Assembly: GCF_002777975.1 (NCBI RefSeq) | Contig: NZ_NGVS01000006.1 | Coordinates: 326,100-390,099, forward strand | Length of the DNA: 64,000 bases | Reading direction: 5' to 3' | DNA from: Shewanella carassii | GTDB lineage: Bacteria > Pseudomonadota > Gammaproteobacteria > Enterobacterales > Shewanellaceae | Shown: positions 54,296 through 63,464 of the stretch, in pieces | Layout: every line of letters begins with the position of its first letter | Position numbering within the stretch: the stretch's first letter is position 1 | Position numbers and translations under genes: made by a program | The notes under the pieces: generated by a model | The model's input: the letters and a program-made list of their open reading frames with translations, nothing else | Database searches by the model: none | Told to the model about the DNA's origin: nothing

Positions 54296-54324
54296 AAACG
54301 GCGCCAATCAGGCGCCGTTTTTTA
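54296..54324. terminator. bidirectional terminator between chemoreceptor and formate dehydrogenase fusion
   Basis: 11-bp perfect stem (54296-54306 with 54312-54322) with A and T runs on the two sides, between two convergent genes. Confidence 0.9.
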
Positions 54325-54341
54325 TGGAACTCAGTTTAAGT

Positions 54342-57300
54342 TTAGGAAGCCAAAGGCGCCTCGACGCGCTCAGCCTTGACGGCACACACCTTGAACTCAG
54401 GAATATGGGCCACGGGATCCAGCGCATTGATAGTCAGTTTGTTGGCCGCGGCTTCCACGAAATGGAATGGCAGGAACAAGACTCCAGGCTGAGCCCGGCG
54501 GCTGACAAAGGCCTGAATGAATATCTCACCACGGCGGCTTTCCAGTTTGAGCCAGTCGCCCTTGTCGACGCCCAAACGCTCGGCATCCTCAACCGAGATC
54601 ATCACTCTGGGGGAGCCGAGTTCGTCCAGCCCGGCGGTTTTACGGGTCATGGTGCCGGTGTGGAACTGCTCCAACAGGCGTCCGGTCGACAGCATCAAGG
54701 GGTAATCACCGTCCGGCAGCTCAGCCGGTAAACGATAATTGACCGGTTGCAGTCGCCCTTTGCCGTGAGTAAAGCTGTTGCGGTGCAATACCCGGGTACC
54801 CGGATGTTGCTCATCTGGGCAGGGCCACTGCAACCCGGCCGGATTATCCGTGGTTCTGTGCCAACTGATCCCGGCGTAGCTAGGGGTCAGGGCCGTGACT
54901 TCCTGCCAAATTGCCTGTTCATCGCCATAGTGCCAGTCGGCGCCCATGGCATTGGCCAGCAGCTGCAGTATCTGCCAGTCCGGACGGGCACTACCTGGCG
55001 ATTGCAAGGCGACTTCCAGTCGTTGAACCCGGCGCTCGGTATTGGTGAAGTGGCCGCGCTTTTCGGCAAAGGCCGCTGCTGGCAATACCACATCGGCCAT
55101 GTCGGCAGTTTCGGTGAGAAAGATATCCTGCACCACCAAAAATGGCAGCTTTTTCAGCGCCTTGAGCACATGGGCCTGGTCAGGGTCGCTCAGTACCGGG
55201 TTTTCGCCCATGACAAACAGGCTCTGCAGCCGGCCATCCAAAATTGCCTGCATCATATGAGAGGCTGGAATACCTGTCTCAGGGCTCAGCTTGTCTGTGC
55301 CCCAGGCCCGCGCCAGTTTCAGCCGCGCAGCATCGTCATCCAGACGTTGATAGCCGCTGAAATAGTTGGGCAGGGCGCCCATATCACAGGCACCCTGGAC
55401 ATTGCTCTGGCCGCGCAAAGGGTTGATCCCGGCGCCGTCGAGTCCGAGGTTGCCCAGCAATAGCTGCAAGTTGGCAATGGCGGTAACATTGTCATGGCCT
55501 GTGGTGTGCTGGGTGATCCCCATGGCGTAGTAGAGGGCGGTCTTTTGGGCTGTGCCCAGCATTTCGGCCATGGCCGCTATTTCGCCGCTGCTGACGCCTG
55601 TCACCCTAGCGGCCTGCTCCAGGCTGTACTCCGGCCGCAACAACTCTTCGCGCAAGGCCTCAAAGCCTGTGGTGCGGCTGCGGATATAGGCCTTATCATG
55701 CCAGTCGTTGAGCAGTATCTGCTGCATGATGGCGTTGAGCAGCATCACATCTGTGCCGGGGCGATGACGCACAAACAGCTCGGCGCTGTCGGCTATGCTG
55801 ACCCGCTTGGGATCGGCGACCAGGAGTCTGGCCTTGCCGCGATTGACGACCGACTTGATCCTCGAGGCAATGATGGGGTGGGCGCAGTCGGTATCCGAGC
55901 CCAGGATAAAGATGAGATCTGAATCTTCTATGCCGGGAATGTCATTGGTCATGGCGCCGCTGCCGAGGGCATCGTAGAGCCCGGTCACAGTGGAGGCATG
56001 GCACAGGCGGGCGCAGTGATCTATGTTGTTGCTGCCGATAACGGCTCTGAACAGCTTTTGCAGCAGGAAGTTTTCTTCATTGGTGGCCTTGGCGGATGCC
56101 AGTGCGCCGAATGAACTCGGGCCAAACTGTGCCAATTGTTCTTGCCAGTGGGCGGCAATATAGCTGATGGCCGTTTGCCAGCTACAGGGTTCCAACTTGC
56201 CGTTACGGCGTATTAGTGGCTGGGTCAGGCGCTCTTTACTGTTGATAAAGTCGAAGCCGAAGCGGCCCTTGACGCAGAGCATGCCCTGGTTCACAGGTGA
56301 GCGCACATCACCTTCGGCCGCAAGGATACGATTCTGGCTAGTGTCTACCTTGAAGCGGATGCGACAACCCACGCCGCAATAGGTGCAGATGGTGCTGGTC
56401 ACCTTGATGTCGGGGGCTTGTCCTTGGGTCTTGTGGCGGGCATCGACCAAGGCGCCGGTCGGGCACACCTGCAGGCAGTTGCCGCACTGAACACAATCGC
56501 TGTCGGCCATGGAGACGCTGAAACCGGCTCTGGGGGCCCGGCGTTCGCTATTGCCTCCCGGCAGCGCCGAGAATTGGTCGGCCTTAAAGCTGATCGCCTT
56601 GTGGCCGCTGCGGCGGTGGCAGATGTCAACACAGGCGCCGCAACTGATGCAGCGGTTGGCGTCGAAACGGATAAAGGGCGCACTCAAGTCTTGGGCAAAG
56701 TGTCTGGCCTGCAGCGCCGAGTCGCCACTGCTATCTTGCTCTAGCAAGCCCTGGCTGCTGACCTTGTATTCACTGGCGTAGTCTCGCAGGCGACAGTCCA
56801 TATTGGCCTGACAGCCACATTCGAGGCAGCGTTTGGCCTCGGCTTCGGCCATTTGCGGCGTCAGTCCCAGCTCCACTTCGGCAAAGTTACTCAGGCGCTC
56901 GGCCACAGGTAACTCCGGCATCTTGACTCTGGCACTTTTCACCTGTGAGGGGAAAAGACCTTTGGGTAAATCCTGTTGGGACTTGAGCCCTATCGCCTTG
57001 CTGGCATTGAACGCCACCGGCGTCAGTGGGCAACTGAGCCCCTGATTGAACAGAGCATCTATGGCCTCGGCGGCGCGGCGACCATCGGCGACCGCTTCCA
57101 CCGCAGTGGCGGGTCCGCGGCGTACATCACCGATAACAAACAGTTTTTCCAGCCCTGTACTCAATGTGATGTCGCAGCCGTTGATCGTATTCCAGCGGCT
57201 GAGCGCCGGAGCGCCTTGCAGCAGACGGTTTTCAGGCTGCTGCAGAAAGGCCAGATCCGGTGATTGGGACACGGCGGCGATCAGGGTATCAAACTCGCAG

Positions 57301-58589
57301 TCGAAGGTTTCGCCGCTGGGCTGAGGTCGGCGGCGGCCGGAGGCATCCGGTTCGCCTAAAGACATTTTTTCCAGCGTGACTCGTGCAAGACGGCCGTCAC
57401 TGCCGGCATGGTTGGCCACAGGATTGGTCAGCAGCAGGAAGTGGATCCCTTCCTGCTCAGCTTCATGAATTTCAAAGGCTTCGGCCGGCATCTCCTCTTT
57501 GGTACGCCGGTAGATCAGGGTCACCTCGGCACCGAGGCGTCTGGCGCTGCGAGCACAATCTATGGCGGTATTGCCGCCGCCGACAACGGCTACCTTCTTA
57601 CCTGTGACCAGCTGGTGGTCCATTGCCAGATCTTTAAGGTAGTCGACCCCGAGATAGCAGCCGGGCAGGTCACTGCCGGGATAATCGAGTGGCACAGCCT
57701 TTTGCGCGCCCATCGCCAGACAGAGAGCATGATACTCCTCGGCCAGTTTCGGCAGCAGGATATGCTCGCCTATGACTGTGTTGGTGTGAATGCGAATGCC
57801 GCTGCGCTCCAGCAGCGCTATCTCTTTATCGAGTATCGCCTTGGGCAGACGATACTCTGGAATGCCGTATCTTAGCCAACCACCGGCCTTGGGCGCGGCC
57901 TCAAAGATGTCCACTTCATGGCCCTGATTGGCGAGGAAAAACCCGGCGCTGAGCCCAGCGGGACCGGCGCCGATTATGGCCACCTTCTTGCCGCTGGGGT
58001 CGGCCTTGGGCGGTTGATAGGGTTCGGCATCGGCCAAATCCAGATCGGCGGCGTGGCGTTTTAGCTGACGTATTGCCAATGGCTCATCGATCAGGGCGCG
58101 GCGACAGGCGCTTTCACAAAATGCCGGGCAGACCCGGCCGATAGACAGTGGCAGAGGCAGGGTCTGCTTGAGGATCCGCACCGCTTCAGTGTGATTACCC
58201 TGACCGATATGATACAGGTAAGACTGCACATCGACGCCCGCCGGGCAGGCTTGCTGGCAGGGGGCTTCGCAATCGGCGAAGTGATCTTTCAAGATCCGTT
58301 TCAGCACCTGCTGCCGATGGCTGTGCACTGCCTGGGTATGATTTTTGAGCTGCATTCCGGCAACTGCCGGAGTCGAGCAGGCCAGCAGCGGTCTGTTTGT
58401 GTCGGCCATTATCTGGTCAAGTCGGGTCAGTTGGCACAGGTGTTGATCGGCGCCTTCTGTGGTAGCCGCATGGGTGTCTGTATGGTGACACAGACAAGGA
58501 ATGTCGATGCCGGCCCGCTGGGCCGCTTGCAACAGGGTCTCGCCCTCAAAGGCGCTGACGGCCTGGCCGTCGATATAGATCTCAAACAT
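54342..58589 (-). CDS. formate dehydrogenase alpha subunit fused to a GltD-like NAD(P)H module
   Basis: 1415 residues. Order: NuoG-type 2Fe-2S domain (1-85), a GltD-like flavoprotein (about 105-540; C-E-A-P-C-Q-Q-A-C-P, FAD loop I-I-G-A-G-P-A-G-L-S-A, NAD(P) loop V-V-G-G-G-N-T-A-I-D), 4Fe-4S motifs (C-I-S-C-G-A-C, C-V-Q-C-G-N-C, C-T-Y-C-G-V-G-C), then the molybdopterin part with Cys863 as the metal ligand in R-L-C-H-A-S-T (no selenocysteine). It should oxidise formate and pass electrons to NAD(P). One 2Fe-2S ligand seems lost (Gln49). Monocistronic, with no fdhB, fdhC or fdhD nearby. Confidence 0.87.
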   Translation of the reverse strand: MFEIYIDGQAVSAFEGETLLQAAQRAGIDIPCLCHHTDTHAATTEGADQHLCQLTRLDQIMADTNRPLLACSTPAVAGMQLKNHTQAVHSHRQQVLKRILKDHFADCEAPCQQACPAGVDVQSYLYHIGQGNHTEAVRILKQTLPLPLSIGRVCPAFCESACRRALIDEPLAIRQLKRHAADLDLADAEPYQPPKADPSGKKVAIIGAGPAGLSAGFFLANQGHEVDIFEAAPKAGGWLRYGIPEYRLPKAILDKEIALLERSGIRIHTNTVIGEHILLPKLAEEYHALCLAMGAQKAVPLDYPGSDLPGCYLGVDYLKDLAMDHQLVTGKKVAVVGGGNTAIDCARSARRLGAEVTLIYRRTKEEMPAEAFEIHEAEQEGIHFLLLTNPVANHAGSDGRLARVTLEKMSLGEPDASGRRRPQPSGETFDCEFDTLIAAVSQSPDLAFLQQPENRLLQGAPALSRWNTINGCDITLSTGLEKLFVIGDVRRGPATAVEAVADGRRAAEAIDALFNQGLSCPLTPVAFNASKAIGLKSQQDLPKGLFPSQVKSARVKMPELPVAERLSNFAEVELGLTPQMAEAEAKRCLECGCQANMDCRLRDYASEYKVSSQGLLEQDSSGDSALQARHFAQDLSAPFIRFDANRCISCGACVDICHRRSGHKAISFKADQFSALPGGNSERRAPRAGFSVSMADSDCVQCGNCLQVCPTGALVDARHKTQGQAPDIKVTSTICTYCGVGCRIRFKVDTSQNRILAAEGDVRSPVNQGMLCVKGRFGFDFINSKERLTQPLIRRNGKLEPCSWQTAISYIAAHWQEQLAQFGPSSFGALASAKATNEENFLLQKLFRAVIGSNNIDHCARLCHASTVTGLYDALGSGAMTNDIPGIEDSDLIFILGSDTDCAHPIIASRIKSVVNRGKARLLVADPKRVSIADSAELFVRHRPGTDVMLLNAIMQQILLNDWHDKAYIRSRTTGFEALREELLRPEYSLEQAARVTGVSSGEIAAMAEMLGTAQKTALYYAMGITQHTTGHDNVTAIANLQLLLGNLGLDGAGINPLRGQSNVQGACDMGALPNYFSGYQRLDDDAARLKLARAWGTDKLSPETGIPASHMMQAILDGRLQSLFVMGENPVLSDPDQAHVLKALKKLPFLVVQDIFLTETADMADVVLPAAAFAEKRGHFTNTERRVQRLEVALQSPGSARPDWQILQLLANAMGADWHYGDEQAIWQEVTALTPSYAGISWHRTTDNPAGLQWPCPDEQHPGTRVLHRNSFTHGKGRLQPVNYRLPAELPDGDYPLMLSTGRLLEQFHTGTMTRKTAGLDELGSPRVMISVEDAERLGVDKGDWLKLESRRGEIFIQAFVSRRAQPGVLFLPFHFVEAAANKLTINALDPVAHIPEFKVCAVKAERVEAPLAS

Positions 58590-59089
58590 GGGCAGCCTTG
58601 TTATTTGCTCACCTTATTCGGTAATGGTGAAGTAGGGACTAATTAAGCTGATAACCATGCAGTATATCGATCGCGGGGGTTGCTTCATTGAGCCAGAACA
58701 GGCTTTTGTTGAGGGATTCACAAAGCGGCTCCACTCTGTGCACTTATTTAAAAAATGGATTTTTAATGATGTGATCTGGCTCTTGCTGCGCAGCCGAAAT
58801 GTGGAGCTATCTTCTGCCTCGTCTCATGAGGGCGTTGACGATTTGTCTGGCAAAACCAACGAACCTCATAAATTGACTAAAGGTTTGATGTCTTTACCGG
58901 CAGTGAGTCACAGTTTTATCGCCGGTGAATTGGCTAGAGTAGCCAAGATACTTTGCCGGAACGGCCCCGATTGCGGCACCGACGAAAAAAAATCAAGCTT
59001 CTGCCCGCCGTGGCATAGGTTTCAGCGCCTGCTTGGGTTAAAATCCCTCGTTTGCATACGTCCTTAACACCAAAGAAAGTTGAAATCGC
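58590..59089. other. 500-base region between the formate dehydrogenase fusion and prfB
   Basis: Divergent promoters must lie here; TAAAAT near 59038 is a possible -10 for prfB. A 136-codon frame at 58657-59067 has no ribosome site or recognisable family and is not annotated. Confidence 0.4.
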
Positions 59090-60188
59090 ATGTTTGAAGT
59101 CAATCCGGTAAAAAACAAAATCAAGGAGCTTGCCGACCGCACAATGCTCCTTAGGGGGTATCTTTGACTATGACGCCAAGAAAGAGCGTCTGGAAGAAGT
59201 AAGCCGCGAGCTGGAAAGCTCCGAAGTATGGAATGAGCCAGAGCGTGCTCAGGCCCTGGGTAAAGAGCGCTCGGCGCTGGAAGTTGTGGTTAAGACCATA
59301 GACGATATGGATGCGGGCCTCGAAGATGTCGAGGGGCTGCTGGAGCTGGCCATTGAAGAGGAAGATGAAGAAACCTTCAATGATGCCAACAGTGAACTGG
59401 GCGATCTGGAAAAGCGCCTGGAAGAGCTGGAATTCCGCCGTATGTTCTCGGGTCCACAGGACGCTTCCGATTGCTATCTGGACATTCAGTCCGGTTCCGG
59501 CGGTACCGAAGCACAGGACTGGGCCAACATGGTGCTGCGCATGTATCTGCGCTGGGGTGAAGAACATGACTTCAACCCTGAACTTATCGAAGTCTCAGAC
59601 GGTGATGTGGCCGGTATCAAGAGTGCCACCATCAAGTTCAGTGGTGAATACGCCTATGGCTGGCTGAGAACCGAAACCGGCGTGCATCGTCTGGTGCGTA
59701 AGTCGCCTTTCGACTCGGGTGGCCGTCGCCATACCTCATTCTGTTCTGTGTTTGTTTACCCTGAGATTGACGACTCCATCGAGATCGACATCAATCCGGC
59801 CGATCTGCGTATCGACGTGTACCGCGCCTCGGGTGCCGGTGGTCAGCACGTTAACAGAACCGAATCTGCGGTGCGTATTACCCACCTTCCGACCAATACC
59901 GTGGTGCAGTGCCAGAACGACCGTTCACAGCACAAGAACAAAGACACGGCAATGAAACAGCTCAAAGCCAAGCTGTTTGAGTTGGAGATGCAAAAGCAAA
60001 ACGCCGAGAAGCAGGCGGCGGAAGATGCCAAGTCGGACATAGGTTGGGGCAGTCAGATCCGCTCCTACGTGCTGGATGATTCCCGCATCAAGGATCTGCG
60101 CACCGGGGTGGAAACCCGTAATACCCAGGCCGTGTTGGACGGTGATCTGGACAGATTTATTGAAGCCAGCCTGAAGTCCGGGCTGTAA
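59090..60188 (+). CDS. prfB: peptide chain release factor 2, programmed +1 frameshift
   Basis: The first frame (ATG 59090, 25 codons ending G-Y-L) runs into UGA at 59165-59167. The shift site is CUU-UGA-C at 59162-59168, preceded by the internal Shine-Dalgarno AGGGGG (59153-59158), so ribosomes slip +1 and go on with GAC at 59166. The full product is 365 residues, as in E. coli. S-P-F (stop-codon reading) and G250-G-Q252 (peptide release) are intact. It ends translation at UGA and UAA and regulates itself: low RF2 favours the shift. lysS follows 17 bases later in an operon. Confidence 0.97.
59153..59168 (+). promoter_or_regulatory. prfB programmed frameshift site
   Basis: AGGGGG followed after three bases by CTTTGAC: the anti-SD-pairing stimulator, slippery CUUU and in-frame UGA, placed as in the classical RF2 autoregulatory site. 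Confidence 0.97.
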
Positions 60189-60205
60189 CAGAGAAGAAGC
60201 GGAAA

Positions 60206-61708
60206 ATGACTGAACAAGTATTGGATGAGAACAAGCTGATCGCGGAACGTCGCGCCAAGCTGGAACATGTACGCCAGGGCTGCCCGGCCAATGGTCACCC
60301 TAACACTTTCCGTCGCAGCCACAAGGCTGCCGAGCTGCAGGCGCAGTTCGCCGATAAGAGCAAAGAAGAGCTCGAGTCTCTGGGCTTCAAGACCGCCATT
60401 GCCGGTCGGATCATGGCCAAGCGTGGCCCCTTCCTGGTTCTGCAGGACGTATCCGGTCGCATTCAGGCCTATGCCGGCAAAGAAGTACAGGCTGATCTGA
60501 AAGAACGCTATCAGGGCCTGGATATCGGCGACATAGTTGGCGTTAAAGGCACTCTGCACCTGTCCGGTAAGGGCGACCTGTACGTTAATATGGAAGAGTA
60601 TCAGCTGCTGACCAAGGCGCTGCGCCCGCTGCCTGAGAAGTTCCACGGTTTGACCGATCAGGAAACCCGTTACCGTCAGCGTTATGTTGACCTAATCGTC
60701 AACCAGGATTCCCGTGATGCCTTCGTCATGCGCTCCAAAGTGGTTTCAGCCATACGTAACTTCATGGTGAAAAAAGAGTTTATGGAAGTGGAAACCCCTA
60801 TGATGCATGTCATCCCGGGTGGTGCTTCCGCGCGTCCATTTATCACTCACCACAATGCGCTGGATATCGACATGTATCTGCGTATTGCGCCTGAGCTGTA
60901 CCTCAAGCGTCTGGTTGTCGGTGGTTTTGAGCGAGTGTTCGAAATCAACCGTAACTTCCGTAACGAAGGTCTGTCGCCACGCCATAACCCTGAATTCACC
61001 ATGATGGAATTCTATATGGCCTATGCAGATTACCGCGATCTGATGGATCTTACCGAAGAGATGCTGTCTTCCATCGCTCAGGATCTGCTGGGTGACACCA
61101 AGCTGCCTTACGGCGAGCACAGCATCGACTTCGGCGGCCCTTACGCCCGCATGAGCATGCTGGAAGCGATTCAGCACTACAACCCAGACAACGCCACGAT
61201 TCAGGCCATGACCTATGAAGAGGTCAAGGATCTTGAGTTTATGCGTAAGCTGGCCAAAGACGTAGGGCTGGAAATCGAATCTTTCTGGACTTGTGGTCAA
61301 CTGCTGGAAGAGATCTTCGGTGAAACCGCTGAGCCTAAACTGATGCAGCCTACCTTCATCACCGGCTACCCAGCGGACATCTCGCCACTGGCCCGTCGCA
61401 ACGATGACAACGACTTCATCACCGACCGCTTCGAGTTCTTCATCGGTGGTCGTGAAGTGGCCAACGGCTTCAGCGAGCTCAACGACGCCGAAGATCAGGA
61501 CAACCGCTTCAAGGCTCAGGTTGAAGCCAAGGATGCCGGTGACGACGAAGCCATGTTCTATGATGCCGACTATATTACGGCGCTGGAGCACGGCCTGCCA
61601 CCGACAGCCGGTCAGGGCATAGGTATCGACCGTCTGGTGATGTTGTTTACCAACACTCACACCATTCGTGACGTGATCCTGTTCCCAGCTATGCGCCCAC
61701 AGGCTTAA
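60206..61708 (+). CDS. lysS: lysyl-tRNA synthetase, class II
   Basis: 500 residues. N-terminal OB-fold anticodon domain (about 60-150), then the class II core with motif 1 (F-M-E-V-E-T-P-M-M), motif 2 ([20 protein letters not shown]) and motif 3 (G-I-G-I-D-R-L-V-M). It charges tRNA-Lys. The prfB-lysS pair is a conserved operon in gamma-proteobacteria. Ends at a terminator. Confidence 0.97.
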   Translation: MTEQVLDENKLIAERRAKLEHVRQGCPANGHPNTFRRSHKAAELQAQFADKSKEELESLGFKTAIAGRIMAKRGPFLVLQDVSGRIQAYAGKEVQADLKERYQGLDIGDIVGVKGTLHLSGKGDLYVNMEEYQLLTKALRPLPEKFHGLTDQETRYRQRYVDLIVNQDSRDAFVMRSKVVSAIRNFMVKKEFMEVETPMMHVIPGGASARPFITHHNALDIDMYLRIAPELYLKRLVVGGFERVFEINRNFRNEGLSPRHNPEFTMMEFYMAYADYRDLMDLTEEMLSSIAQDLLGDTKLPYGEHSIDFGGPYARMSMLEAIQHYNPDNATIQAMTYEEVKDLEFMRKLAKDVGLEIESFWTCGQLLEEIFGETAEPKLMQPTFITGYPADISPLARRNDDNDFITDRFEFFIGGREVANGFSELNDAEDQDNRFKAQVEAKDAGDDEAMFYDADYITALEHGLPPTAGQGIGIDRLVMLFTNTHTIRDVILFPAMRPQA

Positions 61709-61746
61709 GTTCAGTCGCTCGAATTAGACGAGTCAATTCAATGAAG

Positions 61747-61772
61747 AAGCCGGCCAAGTGCCGGCTTTTTGT
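61747..61772 (+). terminator. intrinsic terminator after lysS
   Basis: 7-bp GC stem (61747-61753 with 61761-61767) followed by T-rich sequence, about 40 bases past the stop. The convergent diguanylate cyclase gene ends nearby. Confidence 0.82.
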
Positions 61773-61785
61773 TTGCCCGTGTTTT

Positions 61786-62715
61786 TTAGGGCGATTCAGT
61801 GCACTCTGGCCCCTTGGCCAGCACAATCCGGTTGCGGCCCTGTGCTTTGGCCTGGTAAAGGGCGCCATCGGCCCTGGAAACCACGGCATCTATATCGGTA
61901 TCACCGCACTGAAATTCGCTGAGGCCGCCGCTGATACTGGCGCATTCAGCGGCAATCCCCAAGGCTCTGAGGCGCCGGGAGCATTCACTTCGTAAGCGCT
62001 CAGCTATGGGCTGCGCTTGCTCCGTAGTCGTATGGGGCATGAGAATGACAAATTCATCGCCGCCGTAACGGGAGGCACTATCCTGGGCCCTGAGATTAGC
62101 CTGGCAGATATCTGCCAGGGTGGTTATCGCCTTGTCACCCATCAAATGGCCCGAGCTGTCGTTGAGTTTTTTGAGGTTATCGAGATCGAAGACCAATATA
62201 CTGGTCGGGGTCTGATAACGTTGGAATCGAGCCAAATTTTCGGTCAGCAGTTGCAGTAATTTACGGCGATTGTAGAGTTGAGTGAGCGGGTCGCGCTCGC
62301 AACGCTCTCTGAGTTCCTGCTCCAATTGATGGCGACGGGTAATATTGCTGGCAACCCAAACTACGGCATCTTCACCATCAACTTGAAAGTCCAATGCTTG
62401 GATCCGACCTTCAAACCAGATGGATTCAGTGGGGCCTTGCTCTGTGAGCCCCATAACATCGTTACCGCCCAAGCTATATTCCACCACCCAGAGACGGCGG
62501 CTCAGCAAGGCTTGCGCTATCTGACTCAGAAACCACTCACTCTTGGGTTGTTGGAGCACCTGGGAGACGTACTTTCCCACCAAGGTGGTGCCGTTGTGAT
62601 AGTAGCGACTATCGGCGCCACCCAGCACAGCGGCATAGCGGCCACTGCGGGTCAGAATAAATACGGGATCCGGCAAAGCGGCGAAGATAGATAGCGTCTG
62701 GGATAGAGAAAACAT
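61786..62715 (-). CDS. PAS-GGDEF diguanylate cyclase, cytosolic
   Basis: 309 residues after GGAGGAGA. N-terminal PAS domain (about 10-130; L-P-D-P-V-F-I-L-T-R-S-G-R-Y opening), a short helix and a GGDEF domain (about 145-305). The active loop is S-R-Y-G-G-D-E-F and R-A-Q-D five residues before it forms the inhibitory I-site. It lacks membrane helices, so it should make c-di-GMP in response to a cytosolic signal. Divergent from the secreted gene at 62851. Confidence 0.93.
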   Translation of the reverse strand: MFSLSQTLSIFAALPDPVFILTRSGRYAAVLGGADSRYYHNGTTLVGKYVSQVLQQPKSEWFLSQIAQALLSRRLWVVEYSLGGNDVMGLTEQGPTESIWFEGRIQALDFQVDGEDAVVWVASNITRRHQLEQELRERCERDPLTQLYNRRKLLQLLTENLARFQRYQTPTSILVFDLDNLKKLNDSSGHLMGDKAITTLADICQANLRAQDSASRYGGDEFVILMPHTTTEQAQPIAERLRSECSRRLRALGIAAECASISGGLSEFQCGDTDIDAVVSRADGALYQAKAQGRNRIVLAKGPECTESP

Positions 62716-62850
62716 CTTGTCTCCTCCTGGGCTTTGGATGATTCAATAGCTAATATATTGAACTTGGGGACTAAAATCGATCTTTTCAGTAGAAACTATA
62801 CTGGAGATCTCGGTGTTGTTGTATCCGAGCTCAACCTGGAGGCTGGTTTG

Positions 62851-63390
62851 ATGAAAACTTCAGCTCTAATGTTAACCTTGACTCTATCTTCCTTCGCCGG
62901 CGTCACCCATGCCGCACTCACTGAAGCTCAGCAGATGATGCTGGATGATGCCCTGAGTGCCGCTCCGCCCACCATACGTGCCAGTGTTACCGTTGTTGAT
63001 TGGAACAAGAATGTACTGCAACAGGGGGATGGCAGCTACACCTGCTTTCCTACGCCACCGCAGCTCAAGGGAACGGCTCCCATGTGTATGGACGGCCCTT
63101 GGATGGAATGGGCCAATGCCTGGATGGAGAAAAAACCATTTCAAGCCCAAGCGATAGGTATTTCCTATATGTTGGCCGGTGATGGTGGGGCCAGCAATAT
63201 CGACCCTTATGCCGAAATGGAAACCGCGGACAATCAATGGATTGTCGAAGGACCACACCTGATGATTCTGGTGCCAGATCCCGCCATGCTCGACAGTTTG
63301 CCGACTGACCCCGCACAAGGTGGCCCCTATGTGATGTGGAAAGGCACACCCTATGCCCACATAATGATCCCGGTCGGCGCCAGAAAATGA
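62851..63390 (+). CDS. secreted protein of unknown function, 179 aa
   Basis: ATG 62851 follows GGAGG; an in-frame start at 62734 would place the signal peptide in mid-protein. Signal peptide to about residue 21 (V-T-H-A-A). The mature chain has conserved-looking blocks I-G-I-S-Y-M-L-A-G-D-G-G-A-S-N-I-D-P, V-E-G-P-H-L-M-I-L-V-P-D and G-G-P-Y-V-M-W-K-G-T-P-Y-A-H-I-M-I-P-V, which I recall in uncharacterised secreted proteins of many environmental bacteria. No function is known to me. Own terminator. Confidence 0.75.
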   Translation: MKTSALMLTLTLSSFAGVTHAALTEAQQMMLDDALSAAPPTIRASVTVVDWNKNVLQQGDGSYTCFPTPPQLKGTAPMCMDGPWMEWANAWMEKKPFQAQAIGISYMLAGDGGASNIDPYAEMETADNQWIVEGPHLMILVPDPAMLDSLPTDPAQGGPYVMWKGTPYAHIMIPVGARK

Positions 63391-63404
63391 TGCTTATAGT
63401 GTTG

Positions 63405-63437
63405 AATGCCGTTCACTGTGATTGAACGGCATTTTTT
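63405..63437 (+). terminator. intrinsic terminator after the secreted protein gene
   Basis: 11-bp perfect stem (63405-63415 with 63423-63433) running into a T tract, about 15 bases past the stop. Convergent DUF72 gene ends 32 bases further. Confidence 0.88.
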
Positions 63438-63464
63438 ATGTTTAAGAGGCAAGACTCTCGGATA

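Noticed and set aside
58657-59067. 136-codon frame between the formate dehydrogenase fusion and prfB
   Set aside because: No ribosome site, no recognisable domain, composition unlike the neighbours, and it covers the region where the divergent promoters must lie.
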